A stretch of 64,000 nt of DNA from Mesoaciditoga sp. (GTDB lineage: Bacteria; Thermotogota; Thermotogae; Mesoaciditogales; Mesoaciditogaceae): NCBI GenBank assembly GCA_002878315.1, contig PNIW01000032.1, positions 1-64,000 on the forward strand, given 5' to 3'. The notes below the pieces were generated by a model that did not search any database, was not told where the DNA came from, and worked only from the letters and a program-made list of their open reading frames with translations. Positions 1-11,494 of this stretch are shown piece by piece. Made by a program: the position numbers and the translations under genes. How positions within the stretch are numbered: position 1 is the first letter of the stretch; every line of letters begins with the position of its first letter.

Positions 1-195
<195 letters not shown>

Positions 196-227
196 AAAGA
201 TTGCTGCCCGTTTTTGAGTGGACTAAA

Positions 228-301
<74 letters not shown>

Positions 302-302
302 C

Positions 303-374
303 GGGGATGTAGCTCAGTGGGAGAGCATCTGCTTTGCAAGCAGGGGGTCGTCGGTTCGAATCCGATCATCTCCA
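303..374 (+). tRNA. tRNA-Ala (TGC)
   Basis: Second spacer tRNA. The acceptor stem GGGGATG pairs with CATCTCC, with discriminator A at 374. The anticodon loop TTTGCAA has TGC at 335-337. CCA is not encoded. It is co-transcribed with the rRNAs. Confidence 0.98.
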
Positions 375-377
375 GCG

Positions 378-398
378 GTCATTGAAAACTGAATAGAG
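378..398 (+). other. 5' arm of the 23S rRNA processing stem
   Basis: Bases 378-398 are complementary to 3346-3366, downstream of 23S, apart from one mismatch. Together they can form a stem of about 21 bp that loops out the whole 23S rRNA, the usual RNase III substrate. The inner 23S ends also pair (GGTTAAGG at 404-411 with CCTTAACC at 3333-3340), which supports the 23S boundaries given here. Confidence 0.85.
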
Positions 399-403
399 AG
401 TAA

Positions 404-3340
<2,937 letters not shown>

Positions 3341-3372
3341 TGAAACTCTATTCAGTTTTGAATGACTGTTAT

Positions 3373-3491
3373 GCCGGGTGAGGATACCGGACTGGGAAAC
3401 ACCCGTTCCCATTCCGAATACGGCCGTTAAGCCAGTCCGGGCCGATGGTAGTAAGGGGGCGACCCTTTGCAAGAGTAGGTCATTGCCCGGC
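3373..3491 (+). rRNA. 5S ribosomal RNA
   Basis: A molecule of about 119 nt directly after 23S. The terminal helix is GCCGGG (3373-3378) with CCCGGC (3486-3491). The internal loop sequence CCCATTCCGAATACGG near 3408 is the usual 5S loop B/C region. It is the last gene of the rRNA operon and is followed by a terminator. Confidence 0.96.
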
Positions 3492-3500
3492 TTATATATA

Positions 3501-3530
3501 ACGGGACCAATCAGGTCCCGTTTGTTTTTC
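3501..3530 (+). terminator. rRNA operon terminator
   Basis: The inverted repeat ACGGGACC (3501-3508) and GGTCCCGT (3514-3521) encloses a five-base loop. It is followed by a T-rich tail to 3529, as expected for an intrinsic terminator on the plus strand. It also separates the rRNA operon from the convergent arginine deiminase gene. Confidence 0.93.
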
Positions 3531-3544
3531 TTGTAATTTTGATT

Positions 3545-4756
3545 TTATATCTCTTCTCTTACAATTGGCATCGTCATGCATCTTGGGCCGCCACGGCCTC
3601 TTGATAGTTCGCTTGACGGTATTTCTATGACTTCTATGCCTGCCTTTCTTAACAACTTGTTTGTCACGTAATTTCTTGAGTAGGTTATAACTGTGCCCGG
3701 ACATATCGCAAAGACATTTGACCCGTCGCTCCATTGCTCTCTGTCTTGGACTATAGGATCTTCTCCCCCACACTTTACGAGTTCTACGGCACTCAATTTA
3801 AGGTGTTTTTTGAGAATGTTGGAAAGTTTTCCGTTCTCAGATTCTATTTTTAGATCTCCTTTAACGTTCTTTATTGAGAAGATCTCTATGTTGTCTGTCA
3901 ATTTGGGATGAATAACGAATTTATCTACGTCCATCATCGTAAAAATTGTATCTAAATGCATAAAAGCCCGCGTTTGCGGTATCACAAAGGCAAGTATCGT
4001 TTCAAATCTTTCTTTAGATGCGAAGATCCTTTTTGATATCAACTCAACGGCCTCCGGTTCTGTTCTTTCCGAAATGCCGATGGCAAGTACTTTTGAACTT
4101 AGAATAAGTATGTCTCCGCCTTCTATAAAGAAGGGATCGCTTAAATTGTAATACCTCGGAATTTCCTCGTCTTTAAAAAGGGGATGGTATTTATAAACGT
4201 AATCCATGAGAAGGGCCTCTCGTCTTCTCGCACCGGTAGACATTCTGTTGATCGAAACTCCTCTTCCTATAGTTGCAACGGGATCGCGCTGAAAATAAAG
4301 ATTGACCATTGGTTTGATGAAAAAAGGGAATTCTTTTCTTACCTGTGCCGAGAGGGAAGAATTTTGCATATCTATTTCGTTCGATCTGAGGCCACAAATC
4401 ATCTTTTCAATGAATTTTTCGTGATCCAAATTCAGAAAGAATTTTCTTATATTTTGCGCAAGTTCAAAACTATTTATGTTGTTGAAGATTATGAACTCAT
4501 CCAAAAATTTTTCTTTTACTTCCTTATCTTTGAGGACTGTGGAGATGAGATCTTCAACGTACAAAACCTGAACTTCCCTGCTTTTTAAGACCGATGCCAT
4601 TACATCGTGCTCACTCTGCGCGACTGTAAGGTATGGTATGTCATCAAATAAAAGATCTTGCAAAGAAGAAGGAGTCAGATTTTCTATTTCCTTTCCCGGT
4701 CTGTGCAGTAAGACTGCTTTCAATTTTCCGACTTCATTGTATACGTATGGTTTCAA
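3545..4756 (-). CDS. arcA: Arginine deiminase
   Basis: Predicted cytosolic enzyme hydrolysing L-arginine to citrulline and ammonium. The 403-residue protein has the normal ADI length. It opens with the family signature (VLLHRPGKE near residue 16) and keeps all catalytic positions of Pseudomonas ADI by spacing: Asp158 in RDP, Glu212 in EGGD, His267 and Asp269 in MHLDT, and nucleophile Cys393 in CMTMP. The start is TTG at 4756, behind AGGAGG. It is the last gene of an apparent operon, 9 bp after ahcY. No arcB (ornithine carbamoyltransferase) or arcC (carbamate kinase) is adjacent, so energy yield from citrulline would need genes elsewhere. Confidence 0.95.
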   Translation of the reverse strand: MKPYVYNEVGKLKAVLLHRPGKEIENLTPSSLQDLLFDDIPYLTVAQSEHDVMASVLKSREVQVLYVEDLISTVLKDKEVKEKFLDEFIIFNNINSFELAQNIRKFFLNLDHEKFIEKMICGLRSNEIDMQNSSLSAQVRKEFPFFIKPMVNLYFQRDPVATIGRGVSINRMSTGARRREALLMDYVYKYHPLFKDEEIPRYYNLSDPFFIEGGDILILSSKVLAIGISERTEPEAVELISKRIFASKERFETILAFVIPQTRAFMHLDTIFTMMDVDKFVIHPKLTDNIEIFSIKNVKGDLKIESENGKLSNILKKHLKLSAVELVKCGGEDPIVQDREQWSDGSNVFAICPGTVITYSRNYVTNKLLRKAGIEVIEIPSSELSRGRGGPRCMTMPIVREEI

Positions 4757-4765
4757 TGCATCCTC

Positions 4766-5974
4766 CTATATACTTTTTAGGTATTTGCGTTGTTTTTCTG
4801 TCAGTGAATCTATCTTTATTCCAAGCAACTCGAGTTTTGTCCGTGCTATTTCGTAATCTATTTCCTGTGGAACGGCATAGACCCTGTTTTCCATTTTTTT
4901 ATGATCCTTTGCTATTTTTATTGCACTTAATAACTGAACCGAAAATGAAAGATCCATTATTTCTACCGGGTGCCCGTCTGCGGCCGCAAGGTTTACGAGT
5001 CTTCCATCGGCGATAAGGTAAAGATGTCTTCCATTCACCTCGTATTCTGTTATGTTGGGACGAGCTTCCCGTTTTGAAGTTGATATGCTTTCAAGATCTT
5101 TTACAGATACTTCAACATCAAAGTGGCCGGCATTTGAAAGTATGGCGCCGTCTTTCATCACTTCGAAATGCTCCTTCCTTATGACATCCGTATCACCAGT
5201 TGTCGTCACAAAGATATCTCCGATCTTTGCCGCCTCCTTCATTTCCATAACGTCAAATCCATCCATGATGGCTTCGAGAGCCTTTATGGGATCTACCTCT
5301 GTAACGATAACCCTTGCGCCAAGGCCTTTTGCTCTCATCGCAACGCCTTTTCCGCACCAGCCGTAACCGGCGACAACGACTCTCTTTTCGGCGATATTCA
5401 AATTGGTATTTCTCATTATTGAATCCCACACGGATTGACCGGTACCATATCTGTTATCAAAGAGATATTTGGTCTGGGCATCATTGACGGCTATGGCTGG
5501 AACCATTAACTTTTTTTCATTCTCAAGGGCTCTGAGCCTTTTAACGCCGGTTGTAGTCTCCTCGCAAACTCCCCATAAATCTTTTAAAATTTCTTTTCTT
5601 TCCTGATGAATTGTTACTGTCAGATCGGCTCCATCGTCTATTATTATGTTAGGCTTTGAATCCAAAGTTAATTGAAGATTCTTTTTGTAAAGATCCACAT
5701 CATGGGTTCGCTGGGCATTAACAGTTAATCCTCTATGCCTTAACTCGCTAACTATCTCGTCCTGAGTGCTTAATGGATTTGATCCTGTTACAACGACCTC
5801 ACCGCCGAGTTTCGCAAGGGATAGGGCTAAATATCCCGTCTTTGCTTCGAGATGGATAGATACGGCGATTCTTATTCCCTTTAAAGGGCTTTCTGGTTGG
5901 TATCTGTCGACGAGTTTGTTTATAACCTTCATTCTACTGGCTACCCACTCTAATTTTGCGCTTCCTATCTCCAT
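4766..5974 (-). CDS. ahcY: Adenosylhomocysteinase (short form)
   Basis: Predicted NAD-dependent enzyme splitting S-adenosylhomocysteine into homocysteine and adenosine, removing the product inhibitor of methyltransferases. The NAD-binding motif GYGWCGKG is followed by the conserved ARVIVTEVDP. At 402 residues it is the shorter form found in archaea and Thermotoga, lacking the insert of about 40 residues seen in many bacterial and eukaryotic enzymes. The start is ATG behind AAGGAGG. It lies 11 bp after the ABC ATPase and 9 bp before arcA, so the four genes are probably co-transcribed. Some short-form relatives act on S-inosylhomocysteine, so the exact substrate is not settled by sequence. Confidence 0.95.
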   Translation of the reverse strand: MEIGSAKLEWVASRMKVINKLVDRYQPESPLKGIRIAVSIHLEAKTGYLALSLAKLGGEVVVTGSNPLSTQDEIVSELRHRGLTVNAQRTHDVDLYKKNLQLTLDSKPNIIIDDGADLTVTIHQERKEILKDLWGVCEETTTGVKRLRALENEKKLMVPAIAVNDAQTKYLFDNRYGTGQSVWDSIMRNTNLNIAEKRVVVAGYGWCGKGVAMRAKGLGARVIVTEVDPIKALEAIMDGFDVMEMKEAAKIGDIFVTTTGDTDVIRKEHFEVMKDGAILSNAGHFDVEVSVKDLESISTSKREARPNITEYEVNGRHLYLIADGRLVNLAAADGHPVEIMDLSFSVQLLSAIKIAKDHKKMENRVYAVPQEIDYEIARTKLELLGIKIDSLTEKQRKYLKSI

Positions 5975-5985
5975 TTTTTACCTCC

Positions 5986-7266
5986 TTAAACTTTTTGAGA
6001 TATGAGAGAGATCTCTTCATCTCTTGAATCGTAATCCAGGACTTCCGCGTACATTGCAAAGTTTATGATTGTGTCGAAGAGTTCTTCCGGATTTTCATTT
6101 GGGAATTTTTCAGAAAGAAACTCTTCAAGTTCTTCACGCGTTATGACTCCATTTTCACTTTTTACTATCATATCAAAGATGATCTTTATGAGCGGTATCT
6201 TCAATATCTGCTCTTTGAAGATCAATTTTCTTTCGTTAACATCGGCATCGAGAAATCTTTTGCCGAGTTTTGTGAAGATCACATCATGACTTGGGGTTTC
6301 AACAAAACCCAACATTTCAGCGGCAAGCGCTATAGATATAGTCGTTCCAAAATCTCTTTTTATCTCGTCCGACAGATCAAAAAGATCGAGTTGGCCTTTA
6401 TTATCGTCTAACACCTCGAGAAGCCCTATGATTTCGCTTACGCCGGCGTGCGGTATCGGGGACAGTTTTTCCTTTTCCGACGGTATTTCAGGAATATCTG
6501 GCATTATATTTGCAGTTAGAACGTTGTAGATGGTATCAACGGTTTTAAGAAAGGCTGAAGATTTCTGATCTCTTGGAAAGGGTAAAGAGTTATGATATAT
6601 GGCCTTTATGCTGCCCGGATTTGAAGTGAGTATTACTATGTCGTCTGCCATGTAGACAGCCTCATTTATGTTGTGGGTGACGATTATAACATTCGTAAGG
6701 CCCGAAATGCCCTTTGACCAGATATCCAAAATTTCTTCTCTTAAATTTTCGGCCGTTAAAGCATCGAGAGCGCTGAACGGCTCATCCATACATAAAACCT
6801 CGGGCTTTGAAACAAGCGCCCTTGCAAATCCTACCCTCTGCTTCATTCCTCCAGATAATTCTCGCGGATAGACATCTTCAAATCCTTCAAGGCCTATCAT
6901 GTCTATGACATTTGCTATCAATTTTTTCTTTTCCTCGGGATCTATATCTTCTTTTATTCCTAAGGCTATATTCTCACTGACGGTTTTCCACGGAAAAAGC
7001 GCGAAATTCTGAAAGACCATGGCCATGTGTTCGTTAACGCCTAACTGTAACTTTCCCTTGTAGTAAACGCTTCCAGAGGTAGGCTTTAGAAGGCCTGTTA
7101 TGATCCTTAAAAGCGTTGATTTGCCGGCACCAGATGGTCCAAGAATGGCAACTATCTTTCCGGGATCTATTTTTAGGTTTATAGATTCAAGGCCCACGAA
7201 GTAGGCTCCCCCACTCATTCTGAATTTGACGGAAACATCTTTTAATTCTATTATCGGTACACCCAT
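5986..7266 (-). CDS. Anion-type ABC transporter ATPase with C-terminal extension
   Basis: ATPase of a nitrate/sulfonate/taurine-type importer. The first ~240 residues form the ABC domain: Walker A GPSGAGKST, signature LSGGMKQRV, Walker B VLCMDEPFSALDA and the following switch histidine. The last ~180 residues form the AAA-associated extension known from a subset of these ATPases, probably regulatory. The start was placed at ATG 7266 because GGAGG lies seven bases upstream; an in-frame upstream codon at 7284 has no such site. It follows the permease gene with a 14-bp gap. No binding protein is encoded nearby, so the transported anion cannot be named. Confidence 0.9.
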   Translation of the reverse strand: MGVPIIELKDVSVKFRMSGGAYFVGLESINLKIDPGKIVAILGPSGAGKSTLLRIITGLLKPTSGSVYYKGKLQLGVNEHMAMVFQNFALFPWKTVSENIALGIKEDIDPEEKKKLIANVIDMIGLEGFEDVYPRELSGGMKQRVGFARALVSKPEVLCMDEPFSALDALTAENLREEILDIWSKGISGLTNVIIVTHNINEAVYMADDIVILTSNPGSIKAIYHNSLPFPRDQKSSAFLKTVDTIYNVLTANIMPDIPEIPSEKEKLSPIPHAGVSEIIGLLEVLDDNKGQLDLFDLSDEIKRDFGTTISIALAAEMLGFVETPSHDVIFTKLGKRFLDADVNERKLIFKEQILKIPLIKIIFDMIVKSENGVITREELEEFLSEKFPNENPEELFDTIINFAMYAEVLDYDSRDEEISLISQKV

Positions 7267-7280
7267 ATTTAGACCTCCTT

Positions 7281-8960
7281 TCAATCAAACTTGAACTTTT
7301 CTGTTGACCATCTTTGAAGAGGTCTCCACATCAATTTGTTTATTATCACAACTCCCATTGACATCACTATAACAGATAGGGCAAGCAAATTCATCTGATT
7401 GTTGTTTGTGAAGACATTTATAAGATATCCTATTCCCGTAGCGGTGTAAGTGTGGCCTCCTACAACCATATATTCGGCAACAATACTGGCATTCCATGCT
7501 CCTCCGGCTGCCGTTATCATGCCCGTTATGAGATAGGGCAGAACTGACGGAATGTATAGATTAAGCCACAATTCTTTTTTTGTGAATTTAAGCATTTTCG
7601 AGGCTTCTTTTAATTGATTTGGTATGGCAGATGCGCCCGCTATTACGTTGAAAAGAATGTACCACTGGGTTCCAAGTAGCATTAAAATTATTGAACTCCA
7701 TTGAAGATTGGGAAATAACAAAACAAACCATGGATATATCATTGGAGCCGGGAAGGACGCAATCATCTGAACAACTGGCTGCAGCCTTTTCGATAATTTC
7801 ATGTTCTTTCCTATTATTATGCCGACTGGCAATGCCCAAAGTGATATGGCAACGGCCGTGTATACACGCAAACCCGTTACTCCATCGGCAAGAAGAATAG
7901 TTAAAAATTCGGATCCTTTGATATTCGAAAAGAAAGAGATCAATTTCCATATGCCTAAGAAGAAGATCAGACCAACGATGGAATAAAAGAGAATATTTCC
8001 CCATTTGCTTTCATCTTTTTGGTAATCGCCGGATATCACCTTTGGCCTTAATTTTGGAGTAAACCTTTTTAAAGTTGCGAGTTCCCTAAAAAACATGAGT
8101 GCGTGAGAACTTTTTAGCACTTTTAAAATAAAAGATTTTGGCTCATCTTCTGAAGCAACTTCGTCCATTTTGAATTTGTCTGCCCATGCAACTATTGGTC
8201 TCCAGAAGAAGAAATCTATCGCTAAGATCATGAGCATCATCGCTATTATCGCGTAGATTTCTCCGGGAACGTATCCTTTGTCCATGGCAACTCCCATGTA
8301 GGATCCAACACCAGGAAGGATAAAGGTTTTGTCTCCAAGAGAAAAATATTCGGATACCACAAGAAAGAACCATCCTCCGGCCATAGACATCATGCTGTTC
8401 CACACAAGGCCGGGCATCGAATATGACACTTCAACATTCCAGAAGATCTTCCACTTTGAGAATCCGTAGATCTTCGATGCTTCTATCAGATCCCGCGGAA
8501 TGGATTTTAAAGACTGGTAAAAACTGAAGGTCATATTCCATACCTGTCCTGTGAAGATCATGATTATTGAGGCAAGTTCAAGTCCTGTATTGCTATGCGG
8601 GAAGATGGCTATCATTGCGAGTAAGACTCCGGGGAGAAATCCTAAAACCGGCACAGATTGTAGGATATCAAGAAGAGGGATTAAAAGACGTTCTGCGTAT
8701 CTGTTACGGGCGGCAGCGTAACCGTAGGTAAGGGTAAAGATCAAAGAAAAACCATAGGCTATAAAGCCTCTCGACATTGAGAGAAGAGTATAGCCTATCA
8801 AGGCAACCGGCGACATAGAGATTGTCGCTTGCTCGACAATAGTGCCCGTCCATCTTGTGGCAAGTTCTATAACTCCCCATGTTAAAACCGCAAGAATCGC
8901 TACTACCACTGCATCGTAAATTGAAAAGTGGAGGATCTTCTTCTCGATCGCACGAACCAT
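7281..8960 (-). CDS. ABC anion transporter, duplicated permease
   Basis: A 559-residue integral membrane protein with two tandem binding-protein-dependent permease domains in one chain. Each half carries an EAA loop (LIEASKIYGFSKWKIF in the first, LKEASKMLKFTKKELW in the second) and each ends with a WRP motif (FFWRPIVAW and LMWRPLQRW). This matches the family of duplicated anion permeases, which replaces the usual homodimer. GGAG lies ten bases before the ATG. It is the first gene of the permease-ATPase-ahcY-arcA run. Neighbours give only a weak hint at substrate. Confidence 0.9.
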   Translation of the reverse strand: MVRAIEKKILHFSIYDAVVVAILAVLTWGVIELATRWTGTIVEQATISMSPVALIGYTLLSMSRGFIAYGFSLIFTLTYGYAAARNRYAERLLIPLLDILQSVPVLGFLPGVLLAMIAIFPHSNTGLELASIIMIFTGQVWNMTFSFYQSLKSIPRDLIEASKIYGFSKWKIFWNVEVSYSMPGLVWNSMMSMAGGWFFLVVSEYFSLGDKTFILPGVGSYMGVAMDKGYVPGEIYAIIAMMLMILAIDFFFWRPIVAWADKFKMDEVASEDEPKSFILKVLKSSHALMFFRELATLKRFTPKLRPKVISGDYQKDESKWGNILFYSIVGLIFFLGIWKLISFFSNIKGSEFLTILLADGVTGLRVYTAVAISLWALPVGIIIGKNMKLSKRLQPVVQMIASFPAPMIYPWFVLLFPNLQWSSIILMLLGTQWYILFNVIAGASAIPNQLKEASKMLKFTKKELWLNLYIPSVLPYLITGMITAAGGAWNASIVAEYMVVGGHTYTATGIGYLINVFTNNNQMNLLALSVIVMSMGVVIINKLMWRPLQRWSTEKFKFD

Positions 8961-8993
8961 TGTCGATCATCTCCAGCACCTCCTGCTGACGGT

Positions 8994-9018
8994 AAAAAAA
9001 TGCTAACACATCGTGTGT
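8994..9018 (-). terminator. Weak intrinsic terminator candidate
   Basis: On the minus strand ACACA, a CGA loop and TGTGT form a short hairpin, followed after a few bases by a run of seven T. It sits about 45 nt downstream of the metallo-hydrolase stop and just upstream of the permease ribosome binding site. It could separate the two minus-strand operons. The stem is only five base pairs, so support is modest. Confidence 0.4.
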
Positions 9019-9061
9019 GAAAGTATTTAGGCATGAATGTTGAATATTGAGTAAATTGATT

Positions 9062-9886
9062 CTAAATTCTTGCCCACTTTCCGTAAGCGATATTTGAAAT
9101 CTCGCCCTTTTCTTCTAAATACGAAAGTACCGCGCTTTCAAAGGACCTGAAAAGGTAAAATGTACCGGAATTTAGAGGCACATTTATTTCAAAACAGATC
9201 TCCTCAACACTTTTTGGAGTATTTAAAAGATCAAAGGTCATATTTATAAAATCATTCAGTGCATTCTTCGTCGCATTTATGTCGTGAGACGGATCTGGCG
9301 ATGGCTTACCGTGAGAAGGAATGTACAGATCCATATCTGAATTTTCTATCTTTTGAATTGAATCAATGAATTCTCTAACGTTTATAAGGTAAGGGTAAAG
9401 GTATTTCTTTATTATCTCCTCTCCAAAATAAGCATCCCCGCAAAAGAGTACGTTTCCAAACTTTATACCTGTCATGCCAACCGAATGACCGGGAAGAGGC
9501 ACGAATTCAAAACCTGGCAATTCGAAATCATCAAAACTTTTCAACGGCGATCCCTTTGCCTCAAAAAAAGATCTCTTCAGGGCCTTTGGAGGATTGGCTC
9601 CGTAAAGGTAAAATGATTCCATAAAAGGATTTTCTATGAAAAATTTTTCTTTTTTATCCGCGTAAATATTTGCGCCTTTTAGGGCAAAAAAGCGATTTCC
9701 CTGAATATGGTCGGCATGCGAATGCGTGTTAAAAACAAAGTCGATCCTTCCGGTTTGCTCAAAGATCTCCTTTGCGAATTTCTCATTCGATCCTGTGTCT
9801 ATTAGATACTTTTTCCCCTCATATTCTATCACACCCACATTTGTATTTCCTATTTTTACAGAAAGAAAATCATTTATTCTTTCCAT
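9062..9886 (-). CDS. MBL-fold metallo-hydrolase
   Basis: Predicted soluble 274-residue hydrolase of the metallo-beta-lactamase fold. The metal-binding HxHxDH motif is HSHADH at residues ~56-61. It is followed by the glyoxalase-II-like LPGHSVG (third ligand), the FCGDAYF aspartate and the SHGKP histidine. The C-terminal ~70 residues resemble the small helical extension of other MBL hydrolases. The substrate cannot be told from sequence. The gene follows the pseudouridine synthase by 9 bp in a three-gene minus-strand operon. Its ribosome binding site is weak, so translational coupling is possible. Confidence 0.85.
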   Translation of the reverse strand: MERINDFLSVKIGNTNVGVIEYEGKKYLIDTGSNEKFAKEIFEQTGRIDFVFNTHSHADHIQGNRFFALKGANIYADKKEKFFIENPFMESFYLYGANPPKALKRSFFEAKGSPLKSFDDFELPGFEFVPLPGHSVGMTGIKFGNVLFCGDAYFGEEIIKKYLYPYLINVREFIDSIQKIENSDMDLYIPSHGKPSPDPSHDINATKNALNDFINMTFDLLNTPKSVEEICFEINVPLNSGTFYLFRSFESAVLSYLEEKGEISNIAYGKWARI

Positions 9887-9895
9887 ATTGATCTC

Positions 9896-10783
9896 TCACT
9901 GCCTAAGTTTTGCAAGAATCTCGGCCTTTTCTTTATCAAGTGGAGATTTAACAGTGATTTTGAAATTTTTCTTTGGATGAATTAAAGAGATCTCTGCGCA
10001 GTGGAGAAAGTATCCTTTGAGTTTATAAGTGTTTCTAAATCTTTTGTTGTCTTCTCTATCGCCGTAAAGATCATCTCCAACTACTGGAAAATTTATCGAT
10101 GAAAGATGCCTTCTTATTTGATGCTTTCGCCCTGTCAGGATGTCCGCCTCGACAAGTGTGTATCCTGTAAAGAAATCCACCGGTTTTACATGGGTGAAAG
10201 CCATTTTTCCATCAATCGGTTCGTTTATCTCTTTCTCTTCCCTTAAAATTCCCTTGACAAGCGCGACGTATTTTTTGTCTACCTGATGGGAAGAGATCAT
10301 GTAAGAGAGTTTCTTTGCCGTATCGTAATTCTTTGCGACAATTATTATACCGGATGTATACTTATCGAGTCTATGAACAAAGAAAAATTCTTTCATTTTT
10401 CCGATTAAAACATTGTAAAGAGATTTTTCAACGTGGGTACCTGGCTGGACCGATAAGCCCGAAGGCTTGTTTAAGACTAAAATATCATTATCTTCGTATA
10501 GCGTTTCTATGTCCATTTTGACGGGAAGATGGGTAGGCGCATGCCTACCGTATCTTTCCATTATCTCACCTTCGCTGCCCCTTAACTTTATGAGTATTCT
10601 CTGTCCCTTTTTGATTCTCTCGGCACCATTTTTTATCCTTTTCCCATCGACTGTGACTTTTCCAGATCTTATGAAGCTTTGAAGGGCCGATAACCTTATC
10701 GACGGGTACCTTCTTCTTAAAAATTTATCGAGTCTTTCTTCGTCCCTCTCTTCGATTATCTCGGTGAAGAAGAGATCGTTCAT
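9896..10783 (-). CDS. RluA/RluD-family 23S rRNA pseudouridine synthase
   Basis: A 295-residue enzyme that isomerises uridine in RNA. An N-terminal S4 RNA-binding domain (residues ~15-75, with RLDKFLRR and SGKVTVDGKRIKNG) precedes the catalytic domain. The active-site motif is FVHRLDKYTSGIIIVAK, in which the aspartate of RLD is the catalytic residue; the later GRKHQIRRHL is also conserved. The ATG overlaps the PAP2 stop by four bases (ATGA). The domain order fits the RluC/RluD branch, but which uridines are modified cannot be read from sequence. Confidence 0.92.
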   Translation of the reverse strand: MNDLFFTEIIEERDEERLDKFLRRRYPSIRLSALQSFIRSGKVTVDGKRIKNGAERIKKGQRILIKLRGSEGEIMERYGRHAPTHLPVKMDIETLYEDNDILVLNKPSGLSVQPGTHVEKSLYNVLIGKMKEFFFVHRLDKYTSGIIIVAKNYDTAKKLSYMISSHQVDKKYVALVKGILREEKEINEPIDGKMAFTHVKPVDFFTGYTLVEADILTGRKHQIRRHLSSINFPVVGDDLYGDREDNKRFRNTYKLKGYFLHCAEISLIHPKKNFKITVKSPLDKEKAEILAKLRQ

Positions 10784-11409
10784 GCCTTTTTCGGCTCCTT
10801 TATACTTTTGACTATGCCAATGGCGATTATCATGCAGGCGATTCCTATAGAAGCCCCGCTGACCACGTCGAGTAACCAGTGAACGCCAACGTAGAGTCTA
10901 TCGTAAAGGATAGATAAGATGAAAAGAGAAATTATGATCGATATAGTCCATGAAACGGCCTTCGGCAATTTCGATTTTAAGACAAAATAAGCGATCATGC
11001 CATAAAGCGCGAATGCGCCGACACTATGGCCGCTCGGAAATGAATAGGATGTTTCCGGAACGAGTTGGGACAGATCAGGACGTGGGATGGCGTAAATGTA
11101 CTTAAAACTTTCAATTAAAATTCCCGCCAAAGTCAAAGATATAAAGAGCATAAGTGGTTCTCTCCATTTTTTAAGCAAGGAAAGTATCACAACCACGACA
11201 AGCCCTATAACGATGTCGTATATGGTGTCTGCGTACTTGGCAACGGCTATAAAATATGGATTCAGAATGTGATGCCTCATTCCTATGACGGCTTTTTCGA
11301 CGAAAAGATTGAGACCATTTGCAAATCCAAATTTTTCGATCAGTCCCAACAAGATACCTATTCCCAAAAATATCACAAACCACGAGAAGTACCACCAAAA
11401 TTTTCTCAA
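10780..11409 (-). CDS. PAP2-family membrane phosphatase
   Basis: Integral membrane phosphatase of about 209 residues. It has the three PAP2 motifs: KX6RP (KYIYAIPRP), PSGH (YSFPSGHSVG), and the R-X5-H-X3-D element (RLYVGVHWLLD). Several hydrophobic segments surround them. Likely substrates are lipid phosphates such as undecaprenyl pyrophosphate or phosphatidylglycerol phosphate; the sequence does not decide. The start is placed at TTG 11409, which has GGAG eight bases upstream. The in-frame TTG at 11442 lacks a site and lies in the divergent hrcA promoter. It is the first gene of the PAP2-rluD-MBL operon. Confidence 0.88.
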   Translation of the reverse strand: MRKFWWYFSWFVIFLGIGILLGLIEKFGFANGLNLFVEKAVIGMRHHILNPYFIAVAKYADTIYDIVIGLVVVVILSLLKKWREPLMLFISLTLAGILIESFKYIYAIPRPDLSQLVPETSYSFPSGHSVGAFALYGMIAYFVLKSKLPKAVSWTISIIISLFILSILYDRLYVGVHWLLDVVSGASIGIACMIIAIGIVKSIKEPKKA

Positions 11410-11425
11410 ACAAAACACTCCTTCC

Positions 11426-11454
11426 TTGACATTTGTTTTCAAATGTAGTACTAT
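11426..11454 (+). promoter_or_regulatory. hrcA operon promoter
   Basis: A -35 TTGACA (11426-11431), a 17-bp spacer and a -10 TACTAT (11449-11454) form a good housekeeping-type promoter. The expected transcription start at about 11461 falls inside the CIRCE operator, so bound HrcA would block initiation directly. Confidence 0.85.
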
Positions 11455-11458
11455 ATAT

Positions 11459-11485
11459 TTAGCACTCGGTTTAATAGAGTGCTAA
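11459..11485 (+). promoter_or_regulatory. CIRCE operator
   Basis: A perfect match to the CIRCE consensus: TTAGCACTC at 11459-11467, nine spacer bases, GAGTGCTAA at 11477-11485. This is the HrcA binding site of bacterial heat-shock operons. It lies between promoter and hrcA, implying autoregulation of hrcA-grpE-dnaJ. Confidence 0.98.
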
Positions 11486-11494
11486 GGTGATCGG

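Noticed and set aside
4184..4588. 134-codon ORF opposite arcA
   Set aside because: Shadow of the arginine deiminase gene. Composition follows the antisense frame, with no ribosome binding site and no known motif.
9726..9980. 84-codon ORF on the plus strand across the MBL and pseudouridine synthase genes
   Set aside because: It lies antisense to the junction of two well-supported genes, with no ribosome binding site.
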